Notes: generated from the sequence alone by a model not told the origin. Positions 1 to 11,080 are shown, counted from the stretch's first letter. The stretch is DNA of 64,000 bases from Agarophyton chilense (GCA_030374765.1 JARGXX010000088.1:2976001-3040000), one strand, 5' to 3'. Numbers and translations are program-made.

Positions 1-693
1 TCAGCAATTCCCAACGGCGTGGAAGATATTGACCCTGAACATAACCATATTTCAAACCACGTTCAATTACCCATTGTTGTATCTTCCGCCGCTGATCCCT
101 CTGATTGTCGTGCTGTGACAAATGGACGGACAGAAACTGCGCAAACGACTATTCCGGTTTCTGCGGAACTTCCCCCATCTTTGCAACTCGAAACTGCTGT
201 CCCTGTCCATACCGTAGCTCTAACAGTAGATCCAACCGCCGTTCATCAGCCAAACGCCCTTTCAGATCTCATGCCCGCCGCTTCTACTGCCCATACCATC
301 ATCAGGACATCTGAGATGCACACGCACTATCAACCATCTTCAAAGAAGAAACGAAAGACATACAGCACAGAAGAAGAGCGAAGACAAGCAAGAATACTCA
401 AGAACAGGCGAACCGCTGAAGAAAGTAGGCAGCGGAGATTAAAGCGCATGAAAGAACTGGAGGACATTGCCGCCAAAGCAGAAACGAGAGAAAGAGAGTT
501 GATTGAGGAAATCCGACTTGGGAAGGAACAGCTACAGGAAGCTGCAAAGCTAGAGGACTCATTGCGGACTGCGCTCCAAGAAAAGGACGCCGAAATCGCT
601 CAGAAAGACTCTCAACTGACCCAGAAAGAAATAGAGCTTGCGGAAAAACACGAGGAGGTCGAGCGACTCCATGAAAAGCTGGCCTTGAAATGA
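1..693 (+). CDS. bZIP transcription factor, 3' part (5' end outside window)
   Basis: The frame is open to base 1 and has no convincing ATG, so the start lies upstream of the window. A basic region near bases 345-450 carries the bZIP signature N-R-x-x-A-x-x-S-R within KNRRTAEESRQRR, preceded by a KKKRK patch that could act as a nuclear signal. It runs into a long charged helix to the C terminus (to base 690) with irregular leucine spacing, so dimerisation is probably by an extended coiled coil and not a clean four-heptad zipper. The segment before the basic region is Thr/Pro/Ala-rich, like an activation region. Family knowledge: bZIP proteins bind DNA as dimers in the nucleus. Target genes cannot be inferred. 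The stop is TGA at 691-693. Confidence 0.85.
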   Translation, partial: SAIPNGVEDIDPEHNHISNHVQLPIVVSSAADPSDCRAVTNGRTETAQTTIPVSAELPPSLQLETAVPVHTVALTVDPTAVHQPNALSDLMPAASTAHTIIRTSEMHTHYQPSSKKKRKTYSTEEERRQARILKNRRTAEESRQRRLKRMKELEDIAAKAETRERELIEEIRLGKEQLQEAAKLEDSLRTALQEKDAEIAQKDSQLTQKEIELAEKHEEVERLHEKLALK

Positions 694-1617
694 TTTGATT
701 CACAAATCATATGTACATATCAACACTGTCACCTTTTTGTCCAAACGGTATTTTCAAAGCTTCAGAAAGAACTGCACATCCGTGCGCGCCTCGTCAAGGG
801 CTGTGCGAGCACACTAAGCATGTTCACAGAGGCGAACAACAACTATCCCCCAAACGGCAACTTCTAAAGCTTTTGTAAGTTACCTCAAAAAGCACTTTGT
901 CAACAATGTAACTACTAATTTGTGTTTGGGCAGTTTCAGAAGACGAAATTAAGAAAGCAGTCATCCTGATGCGATTTTGAAGATTAGTCTTCAAGTTTCA
1001 AGAACATCTTGCATAAAGGGACGATGTACGAATGGAGCCCATGACTGTTGAACGGGGAGATGTTTTCCCGTTTTGCGGTAAATTGGGTATCATGATGTCA
1101 TTGTGCATGTGGCCGTGCCTCATGTGAAAGCTTCGGTATTCATGCTCAAAAAGATTATAGTCTACGACCAGGACTGCATCTGCCTACGCAGGCCTGACGG
1201 TCACACGACGATACTACATTTTCAAGGAAAAAGCACCCAACAATAGACGATGCATAAAAACCTTGGTGCTTGCGTTTAATTTCAACCTTAAAACGTTTCT
1301 AACAAAAGATTTGAACAAAGTGACAACATGATAAACGCGTTGCATCACACATCAGAGGAATATCGCAAATAGGAGTTCGACGCATACGTAGCGCACTGGA
1401 CAAACTTCGAATGCAGGTGTAATAGCATCGCGCAAAACAAAGTCTTCTTGGGGGCTAAAGAAAGCGCTGTCCTCTCGTGCTAGTCCTGGTCAAGTGCCGC
1501 CATCGTGACGTTGGTACAGGCAGTGTGTTCGGACGACGCACTCTTCTTCGCCTAATGCAGATCACCAACTCTGCGTCTCGCTCGACAAATGTGCCCGGCG
1601 GCTGCCATGATGCTAAG
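694..1617. other. intergenic region, convergent gene ends
   Basis: This stretch lies between the 3' ends of the bZIP gene and the BFR1-like gene. It holds only short unsupported frames and no recognisable repeat or RNA gene. Confidence 0.6.
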
Positions 1618-3549
1618 TTAAGATTCTGCGATCGTCGATTCAAGCGGTTGGGAAGGAATGTTATTTTCGGCTCCAGCACTTGAAGTCATTCCTGATTCAT
1701 CAACGGCCTCTTCTACAATTAGCTGGCCTTCCTTGACTTCATTTACCTGCGGAATCTCGACCGTCGAAGAGGCCGGAGTAGGTGGGGGTGCCGTGGCAAC
1801 ACCACTGGCAACAGCCTTGAAGCTCGGCATGGATGAGTTTCGAGAACGAGCCGGACCCTTAACCTCGGCGTGAAGACCAGGAAAGGCGTTAGCTCCGACA
1901 TCAGTCGAAAGGTCCATAGACCCGTTTGCCGTCTTCTTGTCTGCAGGAGTTTTCTTCTGTTTCGTTTCGGCTTTCTTGGCCTTCTCCTCTTTAGACGGCG
2001 CCGGGGCTGTCTCGTAGTAGGCAGATTTTTCTTTGACGGTCTCCAGTGCAGCCCTTACTTCACTGATCTTATTCGGCGGCTTTATGTCAAGACGAGTGAA
2101 AGCGGTGAGATAATCGATCGAGTGTGGCTTCAGTTGGGCATCCTCAGCCGAGTTCACATCAATGCTGCCCCCCGAAGCGCGACCTCGGGCTTTCTTGCCC
2201 TTCTTTCCACCTTTTTTCATGTAGTCGCTGAATGCCAAGTTTTCAAAATCATCTTTGAGGACATTCTTCTTACCAATGGACTTTCCACTAGTGGAAATCT
2301 CACGCGTGGAAGCGCTCGTTTTCAAACTCAAGGCAGTAACGCTCTTCGCCGGAGCTAGATTGACATTTGGCTTGTCAGTAGTCTCGCCCAGTAAAGTTTG
2401 AAGGTACACGATAAGCCCCGAGCACATATCCTTCTCTATTTGGTACGGATGAGGCTCAGGATATTGCGCCTGTTCAGCTTCCCAAGCCTTACGGCGGGCC
2501 TCACGTTCAGCTTGAATGTCTTCATACCTCTTACGCTTCGCGATTTTCTGCTGTTCATAATGAATGCGCTCATTCAAGTACCACTGGTCACGTTCATCCT
2601 CAAAGTCCTCCCTCATTTTCTTGATCTGGGCCTTGAGTTCGGATATCTTCTTTCTCTCAGCAGTCCTGTCAATCTGGGGGACGGATTCTTGAAGTTCCTT
2701 GATCTTGGCGTCCTCATCGGTACGGAAATCGTTTAAAACCTTCTTCTGTTCCTCAAGCTTGGCTTTGGCAGCGTCAATGGCGGTGTCCTGGACCTTCCGA
2801 GCTTCCTCCAACTCCTTCCGAGTGGCAATTCGGGCCTCTTTTGCATTTTTTTCGTTCTTGATAAGTTCTGCGCGCCCACGAATAAAATCGCGACCCTTAT
2901 GGCTGAGAAATGCTATCTGACTAACAATTTTCTTTTCCTCCGCAATGGATAAACTCATGGTCTCCATTCGGTACTGAAGGTCATGGATGCGCTCGTCAAG
3001 TTCTTCGACGGTGCGAATATTTTTCAGCGCTTCATTTCCGTCCTTACCAACACCGGGTACCTCTACTGCACTGGAAGCGGAGTTTCGAGAAGATAAGGCA
3101 TCCCTAACTTCCTTCAGCTTGTTGGTGATAACCTTACGCTTCTCGAAAAGTTCGCGGCACTCTTCATTTAGTTCCGAGATGGCCTTTCGTGCGGCATCGA
3201 AGGTGGGCTTGCCGGACTCACGGATCTTTTGCCTCTGGTCATTGAATGCTCGAGTAGAGTTGAGGCGATCGAAGCAAGCCTGTAGCTCAGTATCGATAAG
3301 ATCAATCTGCTTTTGAAGTTCGGCGCGATTGGGTTCGGGGTAGCGCTTGACCGGTGTATCGGGAATTGGATCGGGCAATGGAAGACGTTCACGGCGTGGC
3401 TTGCGTGTTTTATTGACCTGGGCGCTTTCACCGCTCTGTGCAGAAGGGAGCTTGTTGTCGGAAATAGGCTGGTCAGGGTCAACGTGAGGTGCAGGAGCAG
3501 CGGTATCAATGGGAATGTCGGTGGTAGGGTCGGCGGTAACCCCCGCCAT
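1618..3549 (-). CDS. BFR1-like coiled-coil protein (nuclear segregation protein family)
   Basis: A 643-residue intron-less frame starts at an ATG at 3549. After a Pro/Ala-rich N terminus, residues about 70-390 are highly charged coiled coil. The block near residues 175-215 (TVEELDERIHDLQYRMET, then a stretch ending KKIVSQIAFL) is the hallmark of the BFR1 family. A Lys/Gly-rich basic patch (KKGGKKGKKARGR) near residues 445-460 and a low-complexity Ala/Lys/Pro tail follow. Family knowledge: yeast Bfr1 associates with polysomes and mRNP complexes and affects ploidy and secretion. An RNA-associated cytoplasmic role here is inference. It is divergent from delta-COP with about 630 bp between the starts. 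The family is certain; the function is only by analogy. Confidence 0.85.
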   Translation of the reverse strand: MAGVTADPTTDIPIDTAAPAPHVDPDQPISDNKLPSAQSGESAQVNKTRKPRRERLPLPDPIPDTPVKRYPEPNRAELQKQIDLIDTELQACFDRLNSTRAFNDQRQKIRESGKPTFDAARKAISELNEECRELFEKRKVITNKLKEVRDALSSRNSASSAVEVPGVGKDGNEALKNIRTVEELDERIHDLQYRMETMSLSIAEEKKIVSQIAFLSHKGRDFIRGRAELIKNEKNAKEARIATRKELEEARKVQDTAIDAAKAKLEEQKKVLNDFRTDEDAKIKELQESVPQIDRTAERKKISELKAQIKKMREDFEDERDQWYLNERIHYEQQKIAKRKRYEDIQAEREARRKAWEAEQAQYPEPHPYQIEKDMCSGLIVYLQTLLGETTDKPNVNLAPAKSVTALSLKTSASTREISTSGKSIGKKNVLKDDFENLAFSDYMKKGGKKGKKARGRASGGSIDVNSAEDAQLKPHSIDYLTAFTRLDIKPPNKISEVRAALETVKEKSAYYETAPAPSKEEKAKKAETKQKKTPADKKTANGSMDLSTDVGANAFPGLHAEVKGPARSRNSSMPSFKAVASGVATAPPPTPASSTVEIPQVNEVKEGQLIVEEAVDESGMTSSAGAENNIPSQPLESTIAES

Positions 3550-4179
3550 GGTGGTCAGGGTGACGCGGTACGCGAGATGAGGGAGAGGGGAGAAAGCTTC
3601 AAAAGGCGGAAGGAGGGAGACGTTGTCCCCGACCGGTAAAGGGAGAGGAAACCTTGAGAGGAACGAAGCGCTGGGGGAGCGCGACGGAAAGCGGCGGCAG
3701 GCCGCTCAACGCAAGCACCTGCAAGTAGGTAGCGTGGACCGGGAGAAGCGCTGCGGCGGGGAGGCGTGAAATGTGACGGCCGGCGCTGCTTAAGCCGTCG
3801 TCAAATAGTGTACGCGTGGCACGAAGCCCTCGTGCTGGTGCGCCGCCCACGTGCTGGAGCGTGTGGCATGCTGCATGCCCTCATGCACCACGGCGGAGCG
3901 GCGACATTGATTGATTCGTTTGGTTCGCGCCGGTGCCCCGGCCGTTTCATTTCTGCCCCGTGTCATAGGTGGCCACGGGGCGTGAATGCATACTTTACAC
4001 GATCACCGACGTGGCCACGGCAGCTGACACTTGCCGACTTGCAGCTATTCCTCTCCAATAGTTTCCCTGCTCAACACCCTGCCCACCGTCGGTCGGCTTT
4101 GGTTGTAGCGCTCCGCCTGCTCGCCCACGCCTCATTCCCCGCGCCGCCTTCCTCACGTCGTCGTCGCGCAGCCCGCGAG
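3550..4179. promoter_or_regulatory. divergent promoter region, BFR1-like / delta-COP
   Basis: A GC-rich 630-bp gap separates two diverging starts. The delta-COP frame stays open through much of it, but that upstream peptide is Arg/Ala-rich and unlike the family, so I treat it as 5' leader and promoter. No clear TATA box was seen. Confidence 0.45.
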
Positions 4180-6000
4180 ATGGTTGTCCTCAGTGCTGCG
4201 GTCACCACCAAGTCCGGAAAGCTGTTGCTTTCCAGGCAATACCGCGAAATAAGCCGAATTCGAATCGAGGGCCTCCTTGCCAGTTTTCCAAAGCTTGTCG
4301 ACACCGATCATCAGTACACTTATGTCGAGACTGACAGCGTCCGCTATGTGTATCAACCCGTCGAGACGCTCTACGTGCTTCTCATCACCACAAAGAACTC
4401 CAACATCGTCGAAGATCTCGAAACGTTGCGACTGCTCAGCAAGATCCTTCCGGAGTTCTCTCCACGGTATGGCGTCGTTGACGAGGAATCCATCATGGAG
4501 ACTGCGTTCGATATTATTTACTCCTTCGATGAAGTCATTGACTGGGGTGGGTCGCGAAATAACGTCGATTTGCAACAAATCGCGACCTTTAAAGAGATGT
4601 ACTCTCATGAGGAGAGACTGGTCCAGATGATTCAAGAAAGTAAAATGGAGGAGGCTAAACAAGAGCGAAAGCGTAGAGAAGAAGAGATTCGTCGTCAACG
4701 AAATGATGGAAACGATCGTCTCGGCATGATTGGCAATGAACTGGGCAGAATGTTACAAGCCGGCGGCATGGGATCTATTGCTCAAGATTTAGGTCTTACT
4801 TCTTCTCAGAACAAAGCTTCAGCCCACCTTGCTTATGCTGCTGCTGGAGGAATTTCTTCAGACTCCTATGGAGAGAACAAATTGTTTTCGCTGGGGATGG
4901 GAGGAGGTATGGGTGGAGGTATGAGCGGCATGGGAGGGGGAATGGGAGGGGGAATGGGGGGAGGAATGGGGGGAGGAATGGGAGGAGGAATGGGAGGAGG
5001 AATGGGAGGAGGAATGTCTTTGTCAGGCATTGGTTCCAATATGGCGATGGGCATGGGCATGTCGTCATCGTCCGCGTTTGGACAAAGCAGCAACGCTCCG
5101 CCGCCGGTTGCGGGCTCTTCTGCAAAGAAGGGTATGTCTCTTGGGAAAACCAAAACTCAAGATTCACTGTTTGAGTCCTTGCGCGCGGAGGGAGAGGTCG
5201 TCGACGCGCCTGTTGCTCGCGTTAAAGGCGCACATGCTGCTGCTGCTGCCGCCGCGGCCTATGTGCCACCAACCCAAGCAGTACATCTGTCTACAATTGA
5301 GAAGTTGACCCTCACCGTGTCTAGGGACGGAGGAATTCAGAGCTTTGAAGTCAAGGGAGATTTAATGCTTCGTATAACTGACTCAACGAAGGCTTCTATT
5401 CGGTTACAAGTCAATCTCGGAGACGCCGAATCGAAGGGCATCCAGTTCCGAACCCATCCAAATGTTGACAGAACTCTTTTTTCAACACAAAAAATTATCG
5501 GTTTAAAGGATCCTAAGAGACCATTTCCGACAGGGAATCCTCTCGGCGTGTTACGCTGGCGTCTCGTGTCTAAAGATGAAGGTATGGCACCATTGCTCAT
5601 CAACTGTTGGCCAAGTGACAGTGGAAGTGAGTCTATTGTGAACATTGAGTACGAACTTGGTGCAAACAAGGAATTGAGAGATGTCGTCATTTCAATACCG
5701 ATTGGATCAAGTAGCCAACCCACCGTTAGCCAGTGCGATGGGGAGTTCGTCTACAATGCAAGATCTCAAAGCGTTGAATGGCGCCTTGCAATTATTGACC
5801 AAAGCAATTCACAAGGGTCCCTGGAATTCTCTACAGGAGCAGTTGATGCCAATGCATTCTTCCCTATCAATGTGTCCTTCTCTAGTAAGAACACGTATGC
5901 ACAAGTGACTGTGGCTGGCGTTACGTTAAACGCGTCTGGGGGAGTTGTAGAATTTGGACACGAGGTATCCTTGATCCCGGACACATTCCGAATCGTATAA
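4180..6000 (+). CDS. ARCN1: coatomer subunit delta (delta-COP, archain)
   Basis: 606 residues from the ATG at 4180, chosen because MVVLSAAVTTKSGKLLLSRQ is the conserved delta-COP start; the frame is open upstream without family similarity. Residues 1-140 form the longin-like domain. It is followed by the conserved FDEVIDWGG...NVDLQQI block and a charged helix (residues about 145-185). Residues about 240-279 are an unusual Gly-Gly-Gly-Met tandem repeat. From about residue 372 to the end is the mu-homology domain (EKLTLTVSRDGGIQSFEVKG onward). Role: part of the COPI F-subcomplex that coats Golgi-derived vesicles, with the C-terminal domain involved in cargo and tether binding. It is somewhat longer than typical 510-550-residue homologues because of the repeat linker. 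No intron is seen. Confidence 0.96.
   Translation: MVVLSAAVTTKSGKLLLSRQYREISRIRIEGLLASFPKLVDTDHQYTYVETDSVRYVYQPVETLYVLLITTKNSNIVEDLETLRLLSKILPEFSPRYGVVDEESIMETAFDIIYSFDEVIDWGGSRNNVDLQQIATFKEMYSHEERLVQMIQESKMEEAKQERKRREEEIRRQRNDGNDRLGMIGNELGRMLQAGGMGSIAQDLGLTSSQNKASAHLAYAAAGGISSDSYGENKLFSLGMGGGMGGGMSGMGGGMGGGMGGGMGGGMGGGMGGGMGGGMSLSGIGSNMAMGMGMSSSSAFGQSSNAPPPVAGSSAKKGMSLGKTKTQDSLFESLRAEGEVVDAPVARVKGAHAAAAAAAAYVPPTQAVHLSTIEKLTLTVSRDGGIQSFEVKGDLMLRITDSTKASIRLQVNLGDAESKGIQFRTHPNVDRTLFSTQKIIGLKDPKRPFPTGNPLGVLRWRLVSKDEGMAPLLINCWPSDSGSESIVNIEYELGANKELRDVVISIPIGSSSQPTVSQCDGEFVYNARSQSVEWRLAIIDQSNSQGSLEFSTGAVDANAFFPINVSFSSKNTYAQVTVAGVTLNASGGVVEFGHEVSLIPDTFRIV
4897..5016 (+). repeat. GGGM-coding minisatellite inside delta-COP
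   Basis: Tandem 12-bp units of the type ATG-GGA-GGA-GGA encode a Met-Gly3 repeat, with one SGM interruption near the start. The downstream units are nearly identical in sequence, which suggests recent expansion by slippage. It lies in the flexible linker between the longin-like and mu-homology domains, where length change should be tolerated. Confidence 0.95.
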
Positions 6001-6898
6001 GACTCGGGAAACTTACAAGGACGTTGTTTCGAGTAAACCTAAATTTGAAGCCACACCCGATTGACCAGTACTCCCGATCTTTCCGAACGTAGATGTCTGT
6101 GATTTGCCTCTGTAAGAGCAACGGTGGTAGATAGGGAAAGTACTGGTAGACATTGTCGTTGAAACGCTTTTAGTGACATGCCATATATTTTCTCGAGCCT
6201 ACGCCAAGCGTTTTTTGTCAAGGGATGCAGATAGCAGTACTGGAAATGCCCACAGAAAAATAAACACTGCCTTCATGCAACGCGCAAATGCCTATTTTTG
6301 AACTCACTGCACATGGAAGAGCTGACCTTCTTGGCTTCAAGACACGCGAAAAACTGAAACAGCCTAGATGAGAACCGATGCAGAAGAAAAGGAAGACAAT
6401 TTCTTGAAATCACTAAAAGATCCAATCAACTCAACACAATGCAAAATACAAACAATGATTCTACACTATCACATTACGAACTTGGTACGAACACCGTCAC
6501 CGCCCGAACTACTCCGGTTGAAAGACACCACCGTAGCTTCAAAACAAAATCTAGTCAGCAAGGACCTCTGTGCAGCAACTCGAAGCACAAACCATCGAGA
6601 AAACATCGCTGAGAACTTCAGACACTTCTTACATGAACCGTTTAGGCCATTCTATCAGGTCCACCAGCGAAATATGTGGCTATGATGAAATTAGGTTGAA
6701 AACTTCATAACATTGCATCGCTTCGTCGAAGTAGTGTGGCTACAGTTCAGAGGAACGAACAAATTGCCGAAAAGCTTAATACAGCGGCCCAATTTGAAGA
6801 ATATTCAACGATATAGACACATAGAGAGCAGTATAGAACGCCAACTGGGAGCATGCTGAAACACCATGACTCGAAAAAAAGCATTTCTCGACCTTGGC
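6001..6898. other. intergenic region between convergent delta-COP and eIF1A
   Basis: Both genes end into this stretch. The short frames present have no family features. I see no repeat or RNA gene. Confidence 0.6.
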
Positions 6899-7602
6899 TT
6901 AGATATCGTCTATGGTCTCGAAGTCGAAAACGACATCATCTCCTTCCTCACCTTCTTCTCCTTCAGCTGCTCCCTCGTTAATAGTTGTGGTGTCCGGAAT
7001 CTCCCCGTACTTTATCAGGCTGCGAGCCTCATCAGGGGAATACTTGAGAATGATGTCTGCCTTGGAATCCTGATAATCTCGAAGACCAATAAGGACAATG
7101 TCCTGAGCGTTGACCCACACCTTCTTCCGTAATTTACCGCGGATGTGACACAGGCGAGTAGTTCCGTCGAAACATTTTGCCTCACAGCGACCGTTTCCCA
7201 ACATTCGGGTTACCTGTGCATACTCTGTACGTTAGAAAAATATACATAAAGCGACAAAACGAAGTTAGCTTCAACTTCGAAGACTCACTGAATACTTATC
7301 CACTAAAATGGGTGCTTTGTTTGTTTGTTTGTTTCTACTTGAACCGCAAACCTCTCCATACTGCTCAGTAACGAGGAATACCATATCTCTAATCCTGTCC
7401 TCACAGACCGAGCAAGCGCAAGCGCAGGCCGACCGTTCAGACCATCAAACAGGATATCTCAATCTTCCCAGCAGCAAAAATGAAAAAGATAATAGAACTT
7501 ACCCTGACCGTCCTCCTTGAAGATTAGCTCTCGCTTATCGTCATCATTGTCGTTCTTGCCTCTGCGTCTGTTTTTTCCTCCCTTTCCCTTGTTCTTCGGC
7601 AT
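6899..7602 (-). CDS. EIF1AX: translation initiation factor eIF1A, two exons
   Basis: Exon 1 runs 7602-7503 and codes 33 residues plus one base, starting [17 protein letters not shown], the basic eIF1A N-terminal tail. The intron is 7502-7225 (GTAAGT donor, CAG acceptor). Exon 2 runs 7224-6899. The splice joins KEDGQ to [12 protein letters not shown] exactly as in other eIF1A proteins, giving 141 residues. The central OB fold includes [20 protein letters not shown] and [16 protein letters not shown]. The acidic tail ends [13 protein letters not shown], like the DIDDI end of animal eIF1A. Role: binds the 40S A site in the cytoplasm, promotes scanning and start selection, and contacts eIF5B through the C-terminal tail. 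Both splice sites were read directly; no other gene in the window shows a clear intron. Confidence 0.97.
7225..7502 (-). other. spliceosomal intron of eIF1A (278 nt)
   Basis: On the minus strand it begins GTAAGT and ends with TACAG. It interrupts the Gln-Glu junction in phase 1 and restores the conserved reading GQEYAQV. The translated frame across it contains stops, so it must be removed. Confidence 0.93.
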
Positions 7603-8283
7603 GGTGAGCGTGAAAGATTATCTTCGCACTTGTGAAATTTGGTAAAGTCGAAACACGCTTCGTGATAAGCGAAACAATGTGTTCACAAAGATTCGGTTTG
7701 GCAGAGTACCTGCGAAGGTATGTGAGGCGGCGGCCGGATGGCGCACATCAAAAGAGGCGGGTTATGTTTCAACAAATTAGCCGAAGAACCAGCGGCAAGG
7801 CTGGCAACGAAATCAGTACTTTTGCCAAAGTTTTGGTTCCTCATCGCAAATAATACTAATTTCGCTTTTATTTTGGAATTATTGCGGATCACAGCACTTT
7901 GATCTTTGATCTAAAAACCGGCCCATCAAAAGCACATGAATCAAGTCAAAAATTTTGACATATGAGTGATGTGTCCTTACATATGTAATTTCGGAAGGAC
8001 GACGCTCGGCGCCGAACGCTCAGTCGTCGAATGCAGCCACTTCTACCCCACACCGCAGGCCCGCAGATAGCACTGCAATCGTCCCGGAGAAGCCCACCTG
8101 TTATACCCACTCTCAGACTTCGTTCTCTCCAAGAGGTAAGTCTGCAGCACACTCTCATATTCAATATAAATTGTGCGGCGAATGCGGTCACTTCAAGTTC
8201 TCTGAGGTACGGCGCCAATCGAAAGCGTGTTGCATCCACTCTTGCTAACGGACTTCTCCTCGTCTACGAAAGACCTTGCAAGT
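7603..8283. promoter_or_regulatory. divergent promoter region, eIF1A / uL13
   Basis: 681 bp separate the starts of two translation genes transcribed apart. A GTAAGT-like site follows CTCTCCAAGAG near 8130 and might mark a 5' UTR intron of uL13, but no acceptor could be chosen with confidence. A shared promoter for the two translation genes is inference. Confidence 0.4.
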
Positions 8284-8880
8284 ATGTTTCAGAAGCGTGT
8301 CGTCATCGATGGAAAAGGCCACCTTCTCGGCCGCCTTGCGTCCATTATTGCAAAAGAACTTCTAAATGGACAAGAGATCGTCGTCGTGCGCTGTGAAGAA
8401 ATTGATATCTCAGGAACACGTCATCGCAATCGCAGGAACTTCCAGAGCTACCTTCAGAAGCGCACCAACACCAATCCTAAGTGGGGGCCATTCCATCACC
8501 GAGCCCCACGCATGATCCTCACCAAGGCCGTACGTGGAATGCTTCCCAGAAAGACTCATCGTGGTGAACAGGCGATGGCCAGACTGAAAGCTTATGAAGG
8601 TATTCCACCGACTTATGCGCAGGTTAAGAGAATGGTGATCCCTGATGCTCTGCGTGTCACCCACTTGCGTCCGAGCTCAAAGTACACAAATATTGGCGTT
8701 CTCGCTGGGGAAATGGGCTGGAAATACGGGCAGCTCATCAGATCGCAGGAGCAGCAGCGCAAGATCAAGAGTGCACAAGATTACGAACAGCGCAAGGAAC
8801 TAGCAAAACTCAAGAAAAAAGCGATTGAGAACGCTGACCTTTCGGACGTTACCCCTGTTCTTGAAGCTGCCGGCTACTAG
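8284..8880 (+). CDS. RPL13A: 60S ribosomal protein uL13 (L13a)
   Basis: 198 residues from ATG at 8284, where MFQKRVVIDGKGHLLGRLAS aligns with the usual start of the family. The upstream open part (from a GTG at 8227) lacks similarity and is taken as leader. Conserved blocks are VVVRCEEIDISG, RTNTNPKWGPFHHRAP, AVRGMLPRKTHRG and YEGIPPTY. The C-terminal third is a Lys/Arg/Glu helix, as in eukaryotic L13a (about 200 residues). Role: structural protein of the large cytosolic ribosomal subunit. The length and eukaryotic-type extension exclude the plastid or mitochondrial L13. Confidence 0.97.
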   Translation: MFQKRVVIDGKGHLLGRLASIIAKELLNGQEIVVVRCEEIDISGTRHRNRRNFQSYLQKRTNTNPKWGPFHHRAPRMILTKAVRGMLPRKTHRGEQAMARLKAYEGIPPTYAQVKRMVIPDALRVTHLRPSSKYTNIGVLAGEMGWKYGQLIRSQEQQRKIKSAQDYEQRKELAKLKKKAIENADLSDVTPVLEAAGY

Positions 8881-10882
8881 TTGATCTATATTGTTCTGTA
8901 AAGCACAACGACGCTTCAAGAGCCATCCCCAATTGCATTTTGCGTAGCTTGTAATCATCGTTAACTTTGGCGTAACCCGCAACACAAGCTTCAAGCGGTC
9001 ATGCTAGCTCTTTGACACGATTTCTTATGTATGGCTGTTGAAATTTGACCATTGGTTTCTTCATTTGCCGATGAGTTGCCTAATGGATCTTCAGATACGT
9101 ATCTTACATCCTCAATTGCGATTTCAAGTATCCGCCATGGTGCTCAGTGCAGCAAGAAGTGCTTGTAGCTCGTGGCTCATATGTTTCAATTTATCACTCA
9201 TTCGACAGATCCGAAGCTGATGAGCACTATCAAGCCCAGGCATCATAAATTCTTCCCATGATGATGATGGTTTAAAGTAGATTGTCGCTGTCTTGCCTTG
9301 AAAACATGAAAACCGAACAGAACATGATAGATGCACTCTCGAGGTGGTGAAATATTGATTTGCATCAGTCTATGGGACCAAGGTGCACATAAATCACACA
9401 TGTGAGAAACGAAGAGTGAGCGGAGTTCAGTTGGAAATGACGAGTTTTGCCAAGCGTTTCTGCAATATTGACGACTACGATACGTCGACTGCTGTCTATG
9501 TCCTATTTTGTTCTCATTTTCCAGAATGGAGATTGTGAATGCGTTTTCTGCATCGATATCTGTACAACCAGGTGTGCTGCTCTCTAGCAACTTTTATCCG
9601 CGCTCGTATGCGTTTTGTGCTCAAGAGATTGCTATCGGGTAAATTGCGAGAGCAACAGCTGAAGCATGAGGGAAGCCGTCATGTCGTGTGTGGCGAGTGA
9701 ACAGGAGACATTAAACAATATCTCTCAGTAAGTCTATCATTGCTCTGGGTGGTACGTCATGAAAAGGCGTCCGTCTAGCTGCACGAACGCAGTAGGTCAC
9801 GAACCTGTCGTCGGAAGAAGAACCAACCGTTGTTTTCCCTGACTTTTTCCCCGAAAGAAGAGCTCCAACGGAGCCTCTGGACAGGGTTGTTTCCAGGGGG
9901 TTTCGCAAAGGAACTACGCTTGGGCCGGATGAAGATGCAGGTTACGCGCCGGTTCTTTTTCCCGACTTTGTCGATTGTGTGAGGGTTGGGTGGAAGGACG
10001 TCGTCAACGGTTTTTCTGGCGGCAATCTTGGCATATGCGACGCGCCTTGTCGTGGTGTGCCCCTTTGCCGACGATCTCTAGAGGTTGAATGAAGGGGCAT
10101 ATGAAAAGCTGAAGGCCAAAGTTGTCGGTGACGAAACGCTTCTGCCGTCGAAAACAACTCTAGAAACCTAGTGTGTTCTTCAAAGCACTTATATAGCAGC
10201 CCAGTGAGCGTAACACGGCTATAGAGACGTAGTGGGCGGCTGCAGTGTCAAAGAAAGTGCTACACGTTGTTGAGGGTCCTTAGCAAGCCCCACACGATAC
10301 GAATTAAAGTACGTGCTCACAGAAAGAGAAAGGGAGACCATTTCAAGTTCATGCGTACACTATAAACGCGACGGATTGCATACACTTCCGCTCTATGTGC
10401 GATACGCAATGAAATAGAAGACTACATATCATGAATCATGAAATATGATGTTTACGCGGACGAGAAGCGTTCTGTTTCCATTCTCGAAGCATACGAGTAT
10501 CGAATAGAGCAATGCTTTCTTGATTCTTTTTCATTTTTGCTTGCCATTATCCCTATGCCAGTTTCGATCCCCATGGGGATCAATAAATAAAAAGAGCACA
10601 TTTCCTTAAAAAAAATTTTAGGTGTGTTTTGATACCTAAACATATCAATAACGACCTAAAACTGGTGATTTTCATGGTGATCTCGACCCTGAAACAAACT
10701 TTTTTTACGTTGGTCAATCCCCTGAACAGGCCACTTCCGTAGAATGCCTCTGTTCTTCAGGGTTGTCTACAGTGCGCAAAATCCAATTAAAGCCACCCCC
10801 CGTTTTGTTGATGCACTCCATTTCACTCATGTTTCTCTCAACCTTCTCTATAGTAACGCTTAAAAAGAACAAAAACATAAAA
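8881..10882. other. gene-poor region
   Basis: About 2 kb of mostly AT-leaning sequence with only short, unconvincing frames. I found no repeat pair, tRNA or conserved domain here. It ends at a transposase fragment. Confidence 0.5.
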
Positions 10883-11080
10883 ATGGGCCGTAGAAAACCT
10901 TTGACGGATAAAGAAAAATTTATAATACTTGCACCTTCATTCTATTGCTGTTCTCAAAGAAAAATTTCTCAAACCATTGGACGCTCTCGCACTGTGCTCC
11001 AAAGCTTCCCCAAAGATCCCGAAAACTACAACAAACGTTATAAAGGCTCTAACAACAACAAAAATGAATCTGAAGAGTAA
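10883..11080 (+). pseudogene. Tc1/mariner-type transposase fragment (N-terminal HTH)
   Basis: From the ATG at 10883 the frame reads MGRRKPLTDKEKFIILA, later KISQTIGRSRTVLQSF and KDPENYNKRYKG. This is the paired-like helix-turn-helix start of Tc1/Tc3-type transposases: polar N terminus, a LTDKE-type helix, an IGRSRTVLQ recognition helix, then KDPENY. Everything after the first HTH, including the DDE/D catalytic domain, is missing and the frame ends at 11080. The middle (LAPSFYCCSQRK) looks substituted relative to the usual pattern. It is a dead relic just upstream of repeat X. The family call rests on motif order only. Confidence 0.6.

Noticed and set aside
3766-4179. N-terminal extension of delta-COP by 138 codons
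   Set aside because: Not similar to the family, Arg/Ala/His-rich, while the ATG at 4180 gives the exact conserved start.
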